A program made the position numbers and the translations under genes. A model generated the notes under the pieces. It was not told the DNA's origin. It was given only the letters and a program-made list of their open reading frames with translations, and did not search any database. A DNA stretch of 64,000 bases. Source: Chitinophagales bacterium (lineage in GTDB: Bacteria > Bacteroidota > Bacteroidia > Chitinophagales > Chitinophagaceae). The stretch is taken from assembly GCA_015655015.1 (NCBI GenBank), contig JAATFV010000036.1, forward strand, positions 22,253 to 86,252. The letters run 5' to 3'. This document shows, one piece after another, positions 9,566 through 18,586 of this stretch; within the stretch, counting starts at the first letter, position 1, and the number at the start of each line of letters is the position of its first letter.

Positions 9566-10480
9566 ATGAATGAGAAGAAAATTGCTGTATTTATCCCCTG
9601 TTACAATGCTGCAACGACAATAGAAGCTACGGTAAGATCTGTCGGAGAGGCGATTGAAAATATCGGATTTCCGGTACCTGTCTATATATACGATGATTGT
9701 AGTAAAGATGACTCCATGTCTGTTGCCAAGGCTGCCTGGAGAAATCCCGGAGAGCTGATCATACAACAGAACGCGCAGAATTCAGGTGAAAGAAAGACGA
9801 CTAATGATGCTTTTGCCTTTTTTTCAGGGAAATACGATTGGATATTTATCATTCATGCAGATGATATCGTTAAAAAGGACTGGCTTTCGGAGATGTACCG
9901 GCAGATCGTTCAATCGGATGATGAAAAATGTTTTACCGTCTGGTCGAGTTTCGACTCTCTTGATGGTGCGACAGGCAAGACTACTCCCGGCGACAATACG
10001 GGGAAAGTGAGCAGCCTGGAAAGAACAGAAGCGGAAAAGAAATATTATATAACGAAATTATATGGAAACTGGCATATATCCGGGGCCGCTATTAACGTTG
10101 AACTTTTTAAGCGGATCGGCGGCTTTGACATTTCGATGGCTCAATTCGGCGACACAGACTTTTTTGCCAGAGGTCTGCTGGCTGGCTTCAGGGATATTTA
10201 TATCTCAAGGACACTGACGTTCTACAGGGTCGTTACAAGCTCGGTGTCTTCCATCAGCGTCAAAACAAATAGAGACATAAGAGAAATTATTTATATAATT
10301 GCAAAATTTCATGATACGCTGAATGTGAAGGAACGCAGGCTTCTTTATAAGAAACTGGCTCATTTATCCCTGCGAAGGACCTGCCGGTGGATTTTAAGAG
10401 CAGACCTGCCGAATTTCTTCTTCTGTTTTAAAATACTGATTCGGGCAACAATAAACTATACGGCTTTATCTCTAAAATGA
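9566..10480 (+). CDS. Glycosyltransferase family 2
   Basis: 304 aa, GT-A fold. IAVFIPCYNAATTIEATVRS is the GT2 N-terminus. YIYDDCSKDDS carries the first aspartate pair and IIHADDIVKKDWL is the DxD-like metal site. WHISGAAINVELFKRIGGFD is the acceptor-side motif common in GT2. The last four bases overlap the next gene (ATGA at 10477). No membrane segment, so it works at the cytoplasmic face on a lipid-linked glycan. Confidence 0.85.
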   Translation: MNEKKIAVFIPCYNAATTIEATVRSVGEAIENIGFPVPVYIYDDCSKDDSMSVAKAAWRNPGELIIQQNAQNSGERKTTNDAFAFFSGKYDWIFIIHADDIVKKDWLSEMYRQIVQSDDEKCFTVWSSFDSLDGATGKTTPGDNTGKVSSLERTEAEKKYYITKLYGNWHISGAAINVELFKRIGGFDISMAQFGDTDFFARGLLAGFRDIYISRTLTFYRVVTSSVSSISVKTNRDIREIIYIIAKFHDTLNVKERRLLYKKLAHLSLRRTCRWILRADLPNFFFCFKILIRATINYTALSLK

Positions 10481-11358
10481 ACGAAATGTTAGTCAACAAG
10501 TTAAACTGGGTATCCAGCCCTGCAGCTTCTCCGGAGGTATTGAAGACCTTAAATAGCCGGATGGCTGAATTTTATTCTTCTTTGAACGATCGACCGGATT
10601 ATCAGAAGTTAAATGATGATCTGCATGATGTCGAATCGCATCCCAACAATAAACTGGCGGAGCAGATCGCACTTTATATAATAGCCAAAGGATTTAAAAA
10701 AGTGCTGGAAGTGGGTTGCGGGTCGGGAAGGATCTATCAACACCTGGTCAGACATGGATTTGAAGGGAGTTACACGGGTGTAGAGATGGCCGATTATGTA
10801 ATTGAGGCGAATAAGACAAAATTCCCGGCAGCGACATGGAAGACAGGCTCCGTTTATGATCTTGAACAATGGTCGGATTCTTATGATTGCTGTTTTTGTT
10901 TTTACGTATTGGAGCATTTGATCTATCCGGACAAGGCATTGACTGTTATGATGGAAAGGGTGCGGGTCGGCGGCACTCTTATTTTATTATTTCCGGATGT
11001 TCGCAGTTCCGGAATTGTACCTTCGCAAAAGATCGGGTTGAGTTATGGGGCGGGGGCAAAGGATAAGTTGAAGAAAGGCAAGGTCATAGATGCTGTTGTC
11101 AGCTTTTGGGAAGCAAAAGTGATGAGAAACAAATTAAGGAAGATCAATCAGCTTTACGGAGATTTTGTTATCAATCTTACCCCCTATTGCCTGGACAAAG
11201 ATTGCCGGGAGATGCTTCCCGATTTCGATGCGATCTATCTTGGCAGTAAAGAAGAAATAGAAAGATGGGCTTCAGAAAGAGGATATGGTGTAACTTTTCC
11301 TTTAGGTAAGGAAGGACTGATGGCCAGAAATGCCTATGTAGCTATTTTAAAACAGTAA
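10477..11358 (+). CDS. Class I SAM-dependent methyltransferase
   Basis: 293 aa. Motif I is VLEVGCGSGRIYQHL, and DCCFCFYVLEHLIYPDKAL is the strand-4 motif typical of Methyltransf_23/UbiE-like enzymes. It then has MERVRVGGTLILLFPD. A C-terminal extension of about 100 residues may set the acceptor. It is translationally coupled to the preceding GT2 by a 4-bp overlap and followed 15 bp later by the polymerase gene. It likely modifies a sugar of the repeat unit, but this is inference. Confidence 0.8.
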   Translation: MNEMLVNKLNWVSSPAASPEVLKTLNSRMAEFYSSLNDRPDYQKLNDDLHDVESHPNNKLAEQIALYIIAKGFKKVLEVGCGSGRIYQHLVRHGFEGSYTGVEMADYVIEANKTKFPAATWKTGSVYDLEQWSDSYDCCFCFYVLEHLIYPDKALTVMMERVRVGGTLILLFPDVRSSGIVPSQKIGLSYGAGAKDKLKKGKVIDAVVSFWEAKVMRNKLRKINQLYGDFVINLTPYCLDKDCREMLPDFDAIYLGSKEEIERWASERGYGVTFPLGKEGLMARNAYVAILKQ

Positions 11359-11373
11359 CGAAGAAGTTCTCAG

Positions 11374-12789
11374 ATGTTCGATTCCTATAAAAAGATACCG
11401 GATTATATCCTATTATCTTTTTCTTTATTGGTCTTCCTCCTGCTGTCCATAATCACCGGATTGGGCTTTACAGATTCATTTGTCATTTCCTATATGATCT
11501 TTACTCTTTTCCGATTTATAAACAACCTGGGATATACGATCAATATTCTGGACTTCCTCACTTTTTATTCTGCGCTGGATACCCTGGTCTCCCCATTGGT
11601 AACGTATCGTTTTTTTGGTATCGATTATTTGCCGGCGCGTCTCTGGGGTACCTATATGCGGATACCCGAGGAAAGATATTTTAGTTACCTGATCCCTGCC
11701 AATATAGCCCTCTTTGTCGGGTTGCACCTGGTTTTCAGGAAGAATACGCAGCTTGCCCTGGTATATCTGGAGAGAGCCAAAGTCTATGTGGCCGATAACC
11801 TGAAAGTGGGCATAGCCTTTGTTGTCATCGGACTTCTGGCATCCCAGTTTAAGACAATGGTGCCGGATGCGCTTTCTTTCATAGCCTATCTTTTGTCGAT
11901 GCTGCCCTATGTGGGCGGCTTTTATATTTACTTTTCATTGAAAAAAAGACGGGGCCTGGTGATGTCTCTGATCATTGTGATCTTTTTCATACAGGCTGCC
12001 AGGACGGGCTTATTCGGGGAGTGTGTAATGTTCCTGGTAATGGCAGGATGTATCATTGCCCCTCAGGCTAAAATGCGTTTTCTGACAAAATTGTCTATCT
12101 TCTTTTTCGGCTTTTGCATAGTACTTGTTATCCAGAGTATTAAAGGGCAATACCGTTACCTTACATGGTCGAATGCTATAGAAACAAAGGGCGGATTGAG
12201 TGAATATGCGGGGAAAGGCAACCTGGAGATCTTTACCAGTCTGGCACTGGATAAAATTACCGATCCCAGTCAGATCATTACACAATCTGCTGCTTTTTCG
12301 CTGAACCAGCGCTTCAACCAGGGCCGCCTGATCGCACTGGCAATGAATTATGTGCCAAGAGTAGAACCTTATGCGGATGGCGAAACGATATGGATGTCTC
12401 TTGCAGCTGTCGTAGTACCTCGCTTTTTGTGGCCGGATAAGCCGGAATCCGGGGGCGCCTTTAATCTTTCCCGGTTCGTCGGTATCAAGAAAAGACTTCG
12501 ATACAGTATGAATATCGGACCTTATGGTGAAGGATATGGAAATTTTGGGATAGCAGGCGGTATCATTTTTATATTCCTTTATGGTACGCTGATCGGCTAT
12601 TTTCTTCACCAGGTCCTGGAAAAAGCCAAAAAATACCCATCCCTGATTATTTGGGTACCCTTGTTGTTTTATTATGTGCTTACGGTGGAGACAGATATTT
12701 TGTCTACTATCAATGCCTTTATCAAGATCATCGTATTTATGTGCGTTACCTATTGGTTTTGTAAAAAAGCGTACGCCATCAATATTTGA
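11374..12789 (+). CDS. O-antigen/exopolysaccharide polymerase-like membrane protein (Wzy type)
   Basis: 471 aa, strongly hydrophobic, with about ten predicted transmembrane segments starting at YILLSFSLLVFLLLSIITGL. A large periplasmic loop lies between roughly residues 255 and 375, and contains IQSIKGQYR and RFLWPDKPES, an arrangement usual for Wzy and O-antigen ligase-like proteins. Wzy proteins are poorly conserved, so the call rests on topology and cluster position. It would polymerise repeat units on undecaprenyl diphosphate in the periplasm. No flippase is seen in the window. Confidence 0.65.
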   Translation: MFDSYKKIPDYILLSFSLLVFLLLSIITGLGFTDSFVISYMIFTLFRFINNLGYTINILDFLTFYSALDTLVSPLVTYRFFGIDYLPARLWGTYMRIPEERYFSYLIPANIALFVGLHLVFRKNTQLALVYLERAKVYVADNLKVGIAFVVIGLLASQFKTMVPDALSFIAYLLSMLPYVGGFYIYFSLKKRRGLVMSLIIVIFFIQAARTGLFGECVMFLVMAGCIIAPQAKMRFLTKLSIFFFGFCIVLVIQSIKGQYRYLTWSNAIETKGGLSEYAGKGNLEIFTSLALDKITDPSQIITQSAAFSLNQRFNQGRLIALAMNYVPRVEPYADGETIWMSLAAVVVPRFLWPDKPESGGAFNLSRFVGIKKRLRYSMNIGPYGEGYGNFGIAGGIIFIFLYGTLIGYFLHQVLEKAKKYPSLIIWVPLLFYYVLTVETDILSTINAFIKIIVFMCVTYWFCKKAYAINI

Positions 12790-12820
12790 GAAGAACTGTC
12801 TGGACCCGTCAATTATTCCC

Positions 12821-13846
12821 TTGGAACCTGCAATAATATATTTATACAGAAGAACCGGTCTCTTTTTTAGCATTGAAAATATCTTTAAACGGGTGGCTAA
12901 ACGGATCGGGGCCGGGCAAAACTACCGGACCGATGAGGTCATGTTACCCTATTCCGGATTTACGGTATCGGGGATAGGGAAAAACATAAGGTTTGCCGGC
13001 AGGTTGAAAGCAGATATATTTCATGTTACCGGAGACGTACATTATATCACACTGGGTCTCCCGCGTCAAAAAACGATCCTTACCATACACGATTGCGTAT
13101 TCATGTATCAAAACAGGGGGCTTAAGAGATGGATCCTGCAGCAATTGTTGTTAAAGTGGCCGTTGAGGCGCAGCCAATGGATAACTACGGTATCTGAGCA
13201 GACAAAGAAAGATATTCTTCGATTCAGTAATTGCCCTGAAGAGAAGATCATAGTGATACCCAATCCGGTCAATGAGAGGATTACTTATAAGGCCCGGGCC
13301 TTTCAGACCGATATGCCCGTGATACTTTTTATTGGCACGACCCCTAATAAGAATTTATCCCTTGTGACCGAAGTGCTGAGAGATATCCCTTGTATATTGG
13401 ATATAATCGGCCAGCTTCCGCTTCCATTGGAGGAAAAACTCAAAGAGAATAAGATATCCTATCGCAATTCCAGTAATCTCACCGATGAAGAGATATTCGA
13501 AAAGTATGCCGGAGCGGATATGGTATTATTCCCTTCCACTTTCGAAGGTTTTGGGATGCCGATAATAGAAGCACAGAAGGCCGGCCGCCCCGTTATCACC
13601 AGTGACCTCAGTCCGATGAAAGAAGTGGCCGGAGACGGCGCCTGCCTGGTGGATCCTCACGAAAAAAAATCGATCCGGGAAGGCGTTCTGAAGATAATAG
13701 GAGATAGCAGATACAGAGAAGATCTTGTTCAGAAAGGATTTGTGAACAGCCGTCGCTTTGACCTTGACAGCATTGCACTGCAGTATGAAGAAGTCTATAA
13801 CAAAATAACAGGAAAAAAAGATGTGCGGCATAGCAGGAATAATTAA
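12821..13846 (+). CDS. Glycosyltransferase family 4
   Basis: About 341 aa from a TTG at 12821. The frame is open to 12674, but that part overlaps the polymerase gene by 116 bp and is not GT-like. No ATG lies between the upstream stop and IIYLYRRTG, so the start is uncertain and non-ATG. The C-terminal half has VILFIGTTPNKNLSL and FEGFGMPIIEAQKAGRPV with the EX7E motif of GT4. The last 26 bp overlap asnB. Possible mannosyl or rhamnosyl transferase; the sugar is not known. Confidence 0.7.
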   Translation: MEPAIIYLYRRTGLFFSIENIFKRVAKRIGAGQNYRTDEVMLPYSGFTVSGIGKNIRFAGRLKADIFHVTGDVHYITLGLPRQKTILTIHDCVFMYQNRGLKRWILQQLLLKWPLRRSQWITTVSEQTKKDILRFSNCPEEKIIVIPNPVNERITYKARAFQTDMPVILFIGTTPNKNLSLVTEVLRDIPCILDIIGQLPLPLEEKLKENKISYRNSSNLTDEEIFEKYAGADMVLFPSTFEGFGMPIIEAQKAGRPVITSDLSPMKEVAGDGACLVDPHEKKSIREGVLKIIGDSRYREDLVQKGFVNSRRFDLDSIALQYEEVYNKITGKKDVRHSRNN

Positions 13847-15680
13847 TTTCAAAAATAGCCCGGTGGATCCGTCATTGATCCGGTCTATGACAACGGCGAT
13901 GGCCCATCGGGGACCGGACGCGGATAAGTTTTTCGTGGAAAATGAGGTGGCATTGGGGCACAGGCGCCTGTCCATTATCGATCTTTCCACGGCGGCGGAT
14001 CAGCCCTTCGCGGATAATTCCGGCAGGTATGTCATGGTCTTCAATGGGGAAATGTATAACTATCAAGAAGTGAAAGCCAAGCTTCCGGACTATGCGTTTC
14101 GCACGACCAGCGACACGGAAGTATTGATTGCCGCCTATGTGAAATGGGGAGCTGATTGTATCCGTCATTTCCGTGGCATGTTCGCATTCGCGATCTGGGA
14201 CCAGCGGGAAAAGGAATTGTTCGTCGCCAGAGATCGCCTTGGAGTCAAGCCCTTTTATTATTACCTGGATGAGGATAAACTGTTGTTCGCATCCGAGACA
14301 CGCGCTATCCTGGCTTCCGGTCTGGTAAAAAGAAAAATTAACCCGGCGGCGCTCCTGGATTATTTCAGCTATCAATCCGTGTCTTACCCTTATTCGGTTA
14401 TCGAGGGGATCCAACAATTGGAGGCTGGTAGCTGGATGAGGATAAAAAATGGAAAGACGGAGAAAAAGATATATTGGAAGGTCACCGGTAATCCTGTCGA
14501 CTTCGATTTTGCGGATAAGGACAAGGTCCGGCGTAGGATCCGTGAGCTGCTCCTGCAATCTGTGACAAGGAGACTGGTCAGCGATGTCCCTGTGGGCGCC
14601 TTTCTCTCAGGCGGCATTGATTCAAGTGCGATAGTGGGACTGATGGCCGAGGCAGGTGATAGCCGGCCCAATACATTCAATATCTCTTTTGACGAAAAGG
14701 AATTTGATGAATCTACCTATGCGGAAATGATCGCTCAAAAATACAATACGCATCATACGCGTATTTTACTTAAGCCGACCAGTTTCCTGGATGAATTACA
14801 GAATGCCTTTAATGCGATGGATACCCCCAGCGGAGACGGGATCAACACCTATGTCGTATCCAAGGCGATCCGGCAAAAAGGCGTTACGGTTGCTTTATCC
14901 GGTGTGGGAGGTGATGAACTGTTTGCAGGATACCCGTACTTCAACCAATATTTGCAGCTGAGGTCAAAAGACTGGCTGTGGAAGATGCCTTATGCTATCC
15001 GCCGGTTGGCGGCCATTTCCCAGCAGGGAAGTAAAAAAGAGCGGCTGCTGCAGATCCTGAGAGCGGATTCCTGTACTATCGATAAGGTATATCCAGCCTT
15101 TCGGCAGCTACTTACGCCTGCCTTGCTGAGCGATCTGACATCTTTGAATGAGCTGACTGCCGGAGGTACGGCTTTACAAAGGTACCTGGCTTCCGAAAGC
15201 GTGGATCTGCAACGACTTCCCTTGCTTAGCCAGGTCTCTGCGGCGGAATATATGGGGTATACGCAGCACACTTTATTAAAGGATACGGATCAGATGAGTA
15301 TGGCTGTTTCCCTGGAGGTAAGGGAGCCATTCTTTGATCAGGACCTGGTAGAATTTGTGCTGGCGATCCCTGACGGATTGAAAAAGCCGGTTTATCCTAA
15401 AAGTCTGTTAGTAGAATCTCTGAATCATTTATTACCGGATGAAATAGTATTCCGGAAAAAACAGGGATTTCTGTTTCCCTGGAATATCTGGCTCAAAAAT
15501 GAGCTGCGGTCATTCTGTGAACTGCATTTAAAGAATATGGCCCAACGTCCTTTTATTGACGGACAACGGTTAATGAAATACTGGGGGCGCTTCCTGGCCG
15601 GCGATAAAAATATCCGCTGGGGGGAGATCTGGTTATTTGTCGTGCTGGAACACTGGCTTGAAAAGAACCAACTGTCATGA
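13821..15680 (+). CDS. asnB: AsnB-like asparagine synthase (glutamine-hydrolysing) amidotransferase
   Basis: 619 aa. Cys2 of MCGIAGI is the class II glutaminase nucleophile. MAHRGPDA and the later FNGEMYNY complete that domain. The synthetase domain has the PP-loop LSGGIDSSAIVGL and SGVGGDELFAGY. In surface-polysaccharide clusters such paralogues often amidate uronic-acid carboxyls rather than aspartate, which fits the wlbABC uronic acid pathway upstream. It overlaps the GT4 gene by 26 bp and the next GT by 4 bp. Family certain, substrate inferred. Confidence 0.85.
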   Translation: MCGIAGIINFKNSPVDPSLIRSMTTAMAHRGPDADKFFVENEVALGHRRLSIIDLSTAADQPFADNSGRYVMVFNGEMYNYQEVKAKLPDYAFRTTSDTEVLIAAYVKWGADCIRHFRGMFAFAIWDQREKELFVARDRLGVKPFYYYLDEDKLLFASETRAILASGLVKRKINPAALLDYFSYQSVSYPYSVIEGIQQLEAGSWMRIKNGKTEKKIYWKVTGNPVDFDFADKDKVRRRIRELLLQSVTRRLVSDVPVGAFLSGGIDSSAIVGLMAEAGDSRPNTFNISFDEKEFDESTYAEMIAQKYNTHHTRILLKPTSFLDELQNAFNAMDTPSGDGINTYVVSKAIRQKGVTVALSGVGGDELFAGYPYFNQYLQLRSKDWLWKMPYAIRRLAAISQQGSKKERLLQILRADSCTIDKVYPAFRQLLTPALLSDLTSLNELTAGGTALQRYLASESVDLQRLPLLSQVSAAEYMGYTQHTLLKDTDQMSMAVSLEVREPFFDQDLVEFVLAIPDGLKKPVYPKSLLVESLNHLLPDEIVFRKKQGFLFPWNIWLKNELRSFCELHLKNMAQRPFIDGQRLMKYWGRFLAGDKNIRWGEIWLFVVLEHWLEKNQLS

Positions 15681-16846
15681 GAAAGAAAATTGCCATCATT
15701 ACTTCGCACCCTATTCAATACAATGCGCCCTGGTTCAAATTGCTGGCAGATAGCCAACATGTCGTGCCTAAGGTCTTTTATACCTGGGAGCAATCGGGCA
15801 ATGGGGCTAAATACGATCCGGACTTCGGGAAAGAAATTGAATGGGATATCCCTTTACTGGACGGCTATGAATACGTTTTTGTAAAGAATGTGGCAGCCGA
15901 TCCCGGAACCCATCATTTTAAAGGACTTATAAACCCGTCTCTGAATAAAGAAGTGGAAGAATGGCAGCCGGATGCCGTGTTGGTATTTGGATGGAGTTTT
16001 GTCAGCCACCTGCGCTGTATCCGTTATTTTCATAAAAAAGTACCGGTCCTGTTCCGGGGGGATTCGACTCTGCTGGACGAACGACCTGGAATGAAAAGGT
16101 ATTTACGAAGATTATTTTTGAAATGGGTATATCATCATGTGGATTATGCGTTGTATGTGGGTGCACATAACAAAGATTATTTCCGCAAGCATGGTTTGGG
16201 AGAGGATCAATTGATTTTTGCGCCTCATGCGATAGATAACGGGAGATTTGCGGAACCTGATGAAATATATCGTCAGGGTGCGAAGGATTGGCGTACGCGG
16301 CTGGGAATAGCGGATGAGGAACTGGTACTTTTATTTGCAGGTAAGCTGGAATCAAAAAAAAACCCCTTTTTCCTCCTGGAAATGGCGAAAAGGATCACCG
16401 GTTCTCCTGTAAAGATCATTCTTGCAGGAAACGGCCTGTTGGAGACACCGCTCAAACAGGCTGCCAGGGGCGACCGGCGCATTCTGTTTATCGATTTTCA
16501 GAATCAGTTACAGATGCCGGTAGTATACCGGCTGGCGGATATTTTCATCTTGCCTTCGGAAGGGCCGGGTGAAACCTGGGGATTAGCAGCTAACGAGGCC
16601 ATGGCAAGCGGTTGCGTAGTGATGATGTCAGAGAAGGCGGGGGGGGCTATCGATCTCATAGAGGAAGGCTATAACGGTATTATTTTCAAGACAACTGATT
16701 TTGAAAAGTGTGCAAAATGGATTGTGCAGCTTGCGGCGGATAGGGATGGCCTTGCGGCCATGAAGATAGCATCGCGCAAAAAGATCCGGGATTTTGGGTA
16801 TGAGCATATTGTTACAGCCATCGAAGACCTGTTGGTTAGTCTTTAA
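15677..16846 (+). CDS. Glycosyltransferase family 4
   Basis: 389 aa. It opens with KIAIITSHPIQYNAPWFKLLA, a common start in Bacteroidota GT4 enzymes. ELVLLFAGKLESKKNPFFLLE begins the C-terminal Rossmann domain, and GPGETWGLAANEAMASG carries the EX7E nucleotide-sugar motif. The start is coupled to asnB by ATGA. No membrane segments. Donor and acceptor unknown. Confidence 0.85.
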   Translation: MRKKIAIITSHPIQYNAPWFKLLADSQHVVPKVFYTWEQSGNGAKYDPDFGKEIEWDIPLLDGYEYVFVKNVAADPGTHHFKGLINPSLNKEVEEWQPDAVLVFGWSFVSHLRCIRYFHKKVPVLFRGDSTLLDERPGMKRYLRRLFLKWVYHHVDYALYVGAHNKDYFRKHGLGEDQLIFAPHAIDNGRFAEPDEIYRQGAKDWRTRLGIADEELVLLFAGKLESKKNPFFLLEMAKRITGSPVKIILAGNGLLETPLKQAARGDRRILFIDFQNQLQMPVVYRLADIFILPSEGPGETWGLAANEAMASGCVVMMSEKAGGAIDLIEEGYNGIIFKTTDFEKCAKWIVQLAADRDGLAAMKIASRKKIRDFGYEHIVTAIEDLLVSL

Positions 16847-16875
16847 CATAGAATATTATTTTGCCCGACAAAAGA

Positions 16876-18018
16876 ATGGAAAAAAAGAAGATCCTCGTAT
16901 TGGTAGATTGGTTCGCTCCGGGTTATAAAGCAGGCGGTCCTATACAATCCTGCGTGAATTTTGCCTTCACGATGAAAAATGAGTTTGCTATTCATGTCCT
17001 TACCACAGATACCGATCACGGAGAGCAGCAACCTTATGCCGGAATTCCCACTGGTCAATGGATCACCAACCTCCATCCGGATATTCATGTTTTATACCTG
17101 GAAAAAAGCCGCCTGGGTCCCGCTCATATAAAAAAGCGGATAAAAGAGGTCCACGCGGATTATGTATATCTGAATCATCTTTTCTCTCCGCTTTTTGTAG
17201 TCTACCCGCTCTGGCTTAAATATACCGGCAGGATGAAGGGTGAAATTGTCATATGCCCCAGAGGGGCGCTGTATGAAAGCGCCCTGTCTGTCAAGCCCTG
17301 GAAGAAAACACCCTTTTTAAAGATGTTCCGGTGGATAGGCTTGCACAAACGTGTTCTTTTTCATGCTACGAACGAAAGGGAAAAAAAGGCTATTCAGCAT
17401 TATTTTCCGGGAAGCAGGATCCTTATCGCAGACAATCTGCCCAATGCGAATCAACCTGTCTTTCGAAGCTGCCCAAAAGAAAAAGGAAGCGTGAAATGTA
17501 TATTTATTGCCAGGATCGTCCCTATCAAAAATTTATTGTACTTTTTAAATGTGTTGCAGAACATATCGTCGGAGGTGGAGTTATCCGTTATCGGTCCGGT
17601 GGAGGACAAGGGATATTGGAGTGAATGTCAGCAGAAGATAGCTCAGCTGGGCCCTAATATTAAAGTGAATTACATGGGACCCCGGCGTAATGACGAGCTG
17701 ATGCCCATCCTGCAGCAGCATCATTTGTTCATCTTACCTACGACGGGGGAGAATTTTGGCCATTCCATCTTCGAAGCTCTTCTGGCCGGTCGGCCCATCC
17801 TGATCAGCGACCAGACGCCCTGGCTTGGGCTGACGGCGAAGAAAGCAGGCTGGGATCTGCCCTTACAGTATATGCCGGCTTTTACAAAAGTGATAGAAGA
17901 AGTATCGCAATGGGATCAGTCCCGTTTTGACGAATGGTCACAGGCGGCCTGGTCCTATGCACATGATTTTATAAGTAATCCCGAACTTCAAAGCCAATAC
18001 CTTAAGTTGTTCGCATGA
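16876..18018 (+). CDS. Glycosyltransferase family 4
   Basis: 380 aa from the ATG at 16876; an in-frame TTG at 16861 would add five residues. ILVLVDWFAPGYKAGGPIQS is a recognisable GT4 acceptor-domain start. ICPRGALYESAL, CIFIARIVPIKNLLYFL and TGENFGHSIFEALLAGRPIL follow, the last with EX7E. It overlaps the acetyltransferase gene by 4 bp. The family is clear, the specificity unknown. Confidence 0.85.
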   Translation: MEKKKILVLVDWFAPGYKAGGPIQSCVNFAFTMKNEFAIHVLTTDTDHGEQQPYAGIPTGQWITNLHPDIHVLYLEKSRLGPAHIKKRIKEVHADYVYLNHLFSPLFVVYPLWLKYTGRMKGEIVICPRGALYESALSVKPWKKTPFLKMFRWIGLHKRVLFHATNEREKKAIQHYFPGSRILIADNLPNANQPVFRSCPKEKGSVKCIFIARIVPIKNLLYFLNVLQNISSEVELSVIGPVEDKGYWSECQQKIAQLGPNIKVNYMGPRRNDELMPILQQHHLFILPTTGENFGHSIFEALLAGRPILISDQTPWLGLTAKKAGWDLPLQYMPAFTKVIEEVSQWDQSRFDEWSQAAWSYAHDFISNPELQSQYLKLFA

Positions 18019-18578
18019 GCACAATTAACCGTAAACAGGTAGACAACGCCTCTTACAGGACTACTATCGACATCGGCGCATCCCGGATCAGGCAAATGGC
18101 CTGGTATTTTATAAATATTCTCTTTTTTAAGAATTCTCTCAATATCCTTTCTTCCCTGAAGGTTGCTTTGTTAAAGCTATTTGGCGCCAGGCTGGGACAG
18201 GGAGTCGTGATCAAGCCGTCCGTAAATATCAAGTATCCCTGGAAGCTGCAGGTGGGTGATCACTCCTGGATCGGTGAAAAAGTATGGATAGATAACCTGT
18301 CCGATGTAATAATTGGGAGAAATGTTACGTTGTCTCAGGGATGTTTATTATTGACAGGCAGTCATGATCATGCCCGGTCCAACTTTGATTTTATATCTTA
18401 TCCGATCATCCTGGAAGACGGGGTCTGGATAGGGGCAAATGCCGTGGTCGCTGGCGGCATTACCTGCCGGTCACATAGTATTCTCGGGGTTAATTCAGTG
18501 GCAGAAAAAGAACTGGAACCCTATACCATATATAAAGGAAATCCAGCCGTACCCGTCCTTAAACGAGTGATCTACTAA
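18015..18578 (+). CDS. WcaF-like O-acyltransferase (left-handed beta-helix)
   Basis: 187 aa. It resembles colanic-acid WcaF: an N-terminal amphipathic part, then hexapeptide repeats (IKYPWKLQVGDHSWIGEKVWIDNL, TGSHDHARSNF with a likely catalytic His, GVWIGANAVVAGG) and the ending YKGNPAVPVLKR. WcaF-type enzymes acylate sugars in the cytoplasm using an acyl thioester. It lies two genes before the 2-oxoacid dehydrogenase E1, which suggests it may be one consumer of that module's acyl group. The acyl donor is inferred only. Confidence 0.8.
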   Translation: MSTINRKQVDNASYRTTIDIGASRIRQMAWYFINILFFKNSLNILSSLKVALLKLFGARLGQGVVIKPSVNIKYPWKLQVGDHSWIGEKVWIDNLSDVIIGRNVTLSQGCLLLTGSHDHARSNFDFISYPIILEDGVWIGANAVVAGGITCRSHSILGVNSVAEKELEPYTIYKGNPAVPVLKRVIY

Positions 18579-18586
18579 AATCCAAT

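Noticed and set aside
12010-12873. 287-aa minus-strand frame opposite the polymerase gene
   Set aside because: Antisense to a membrane protein, basic and histidine-rich composition typical of shadow frames.
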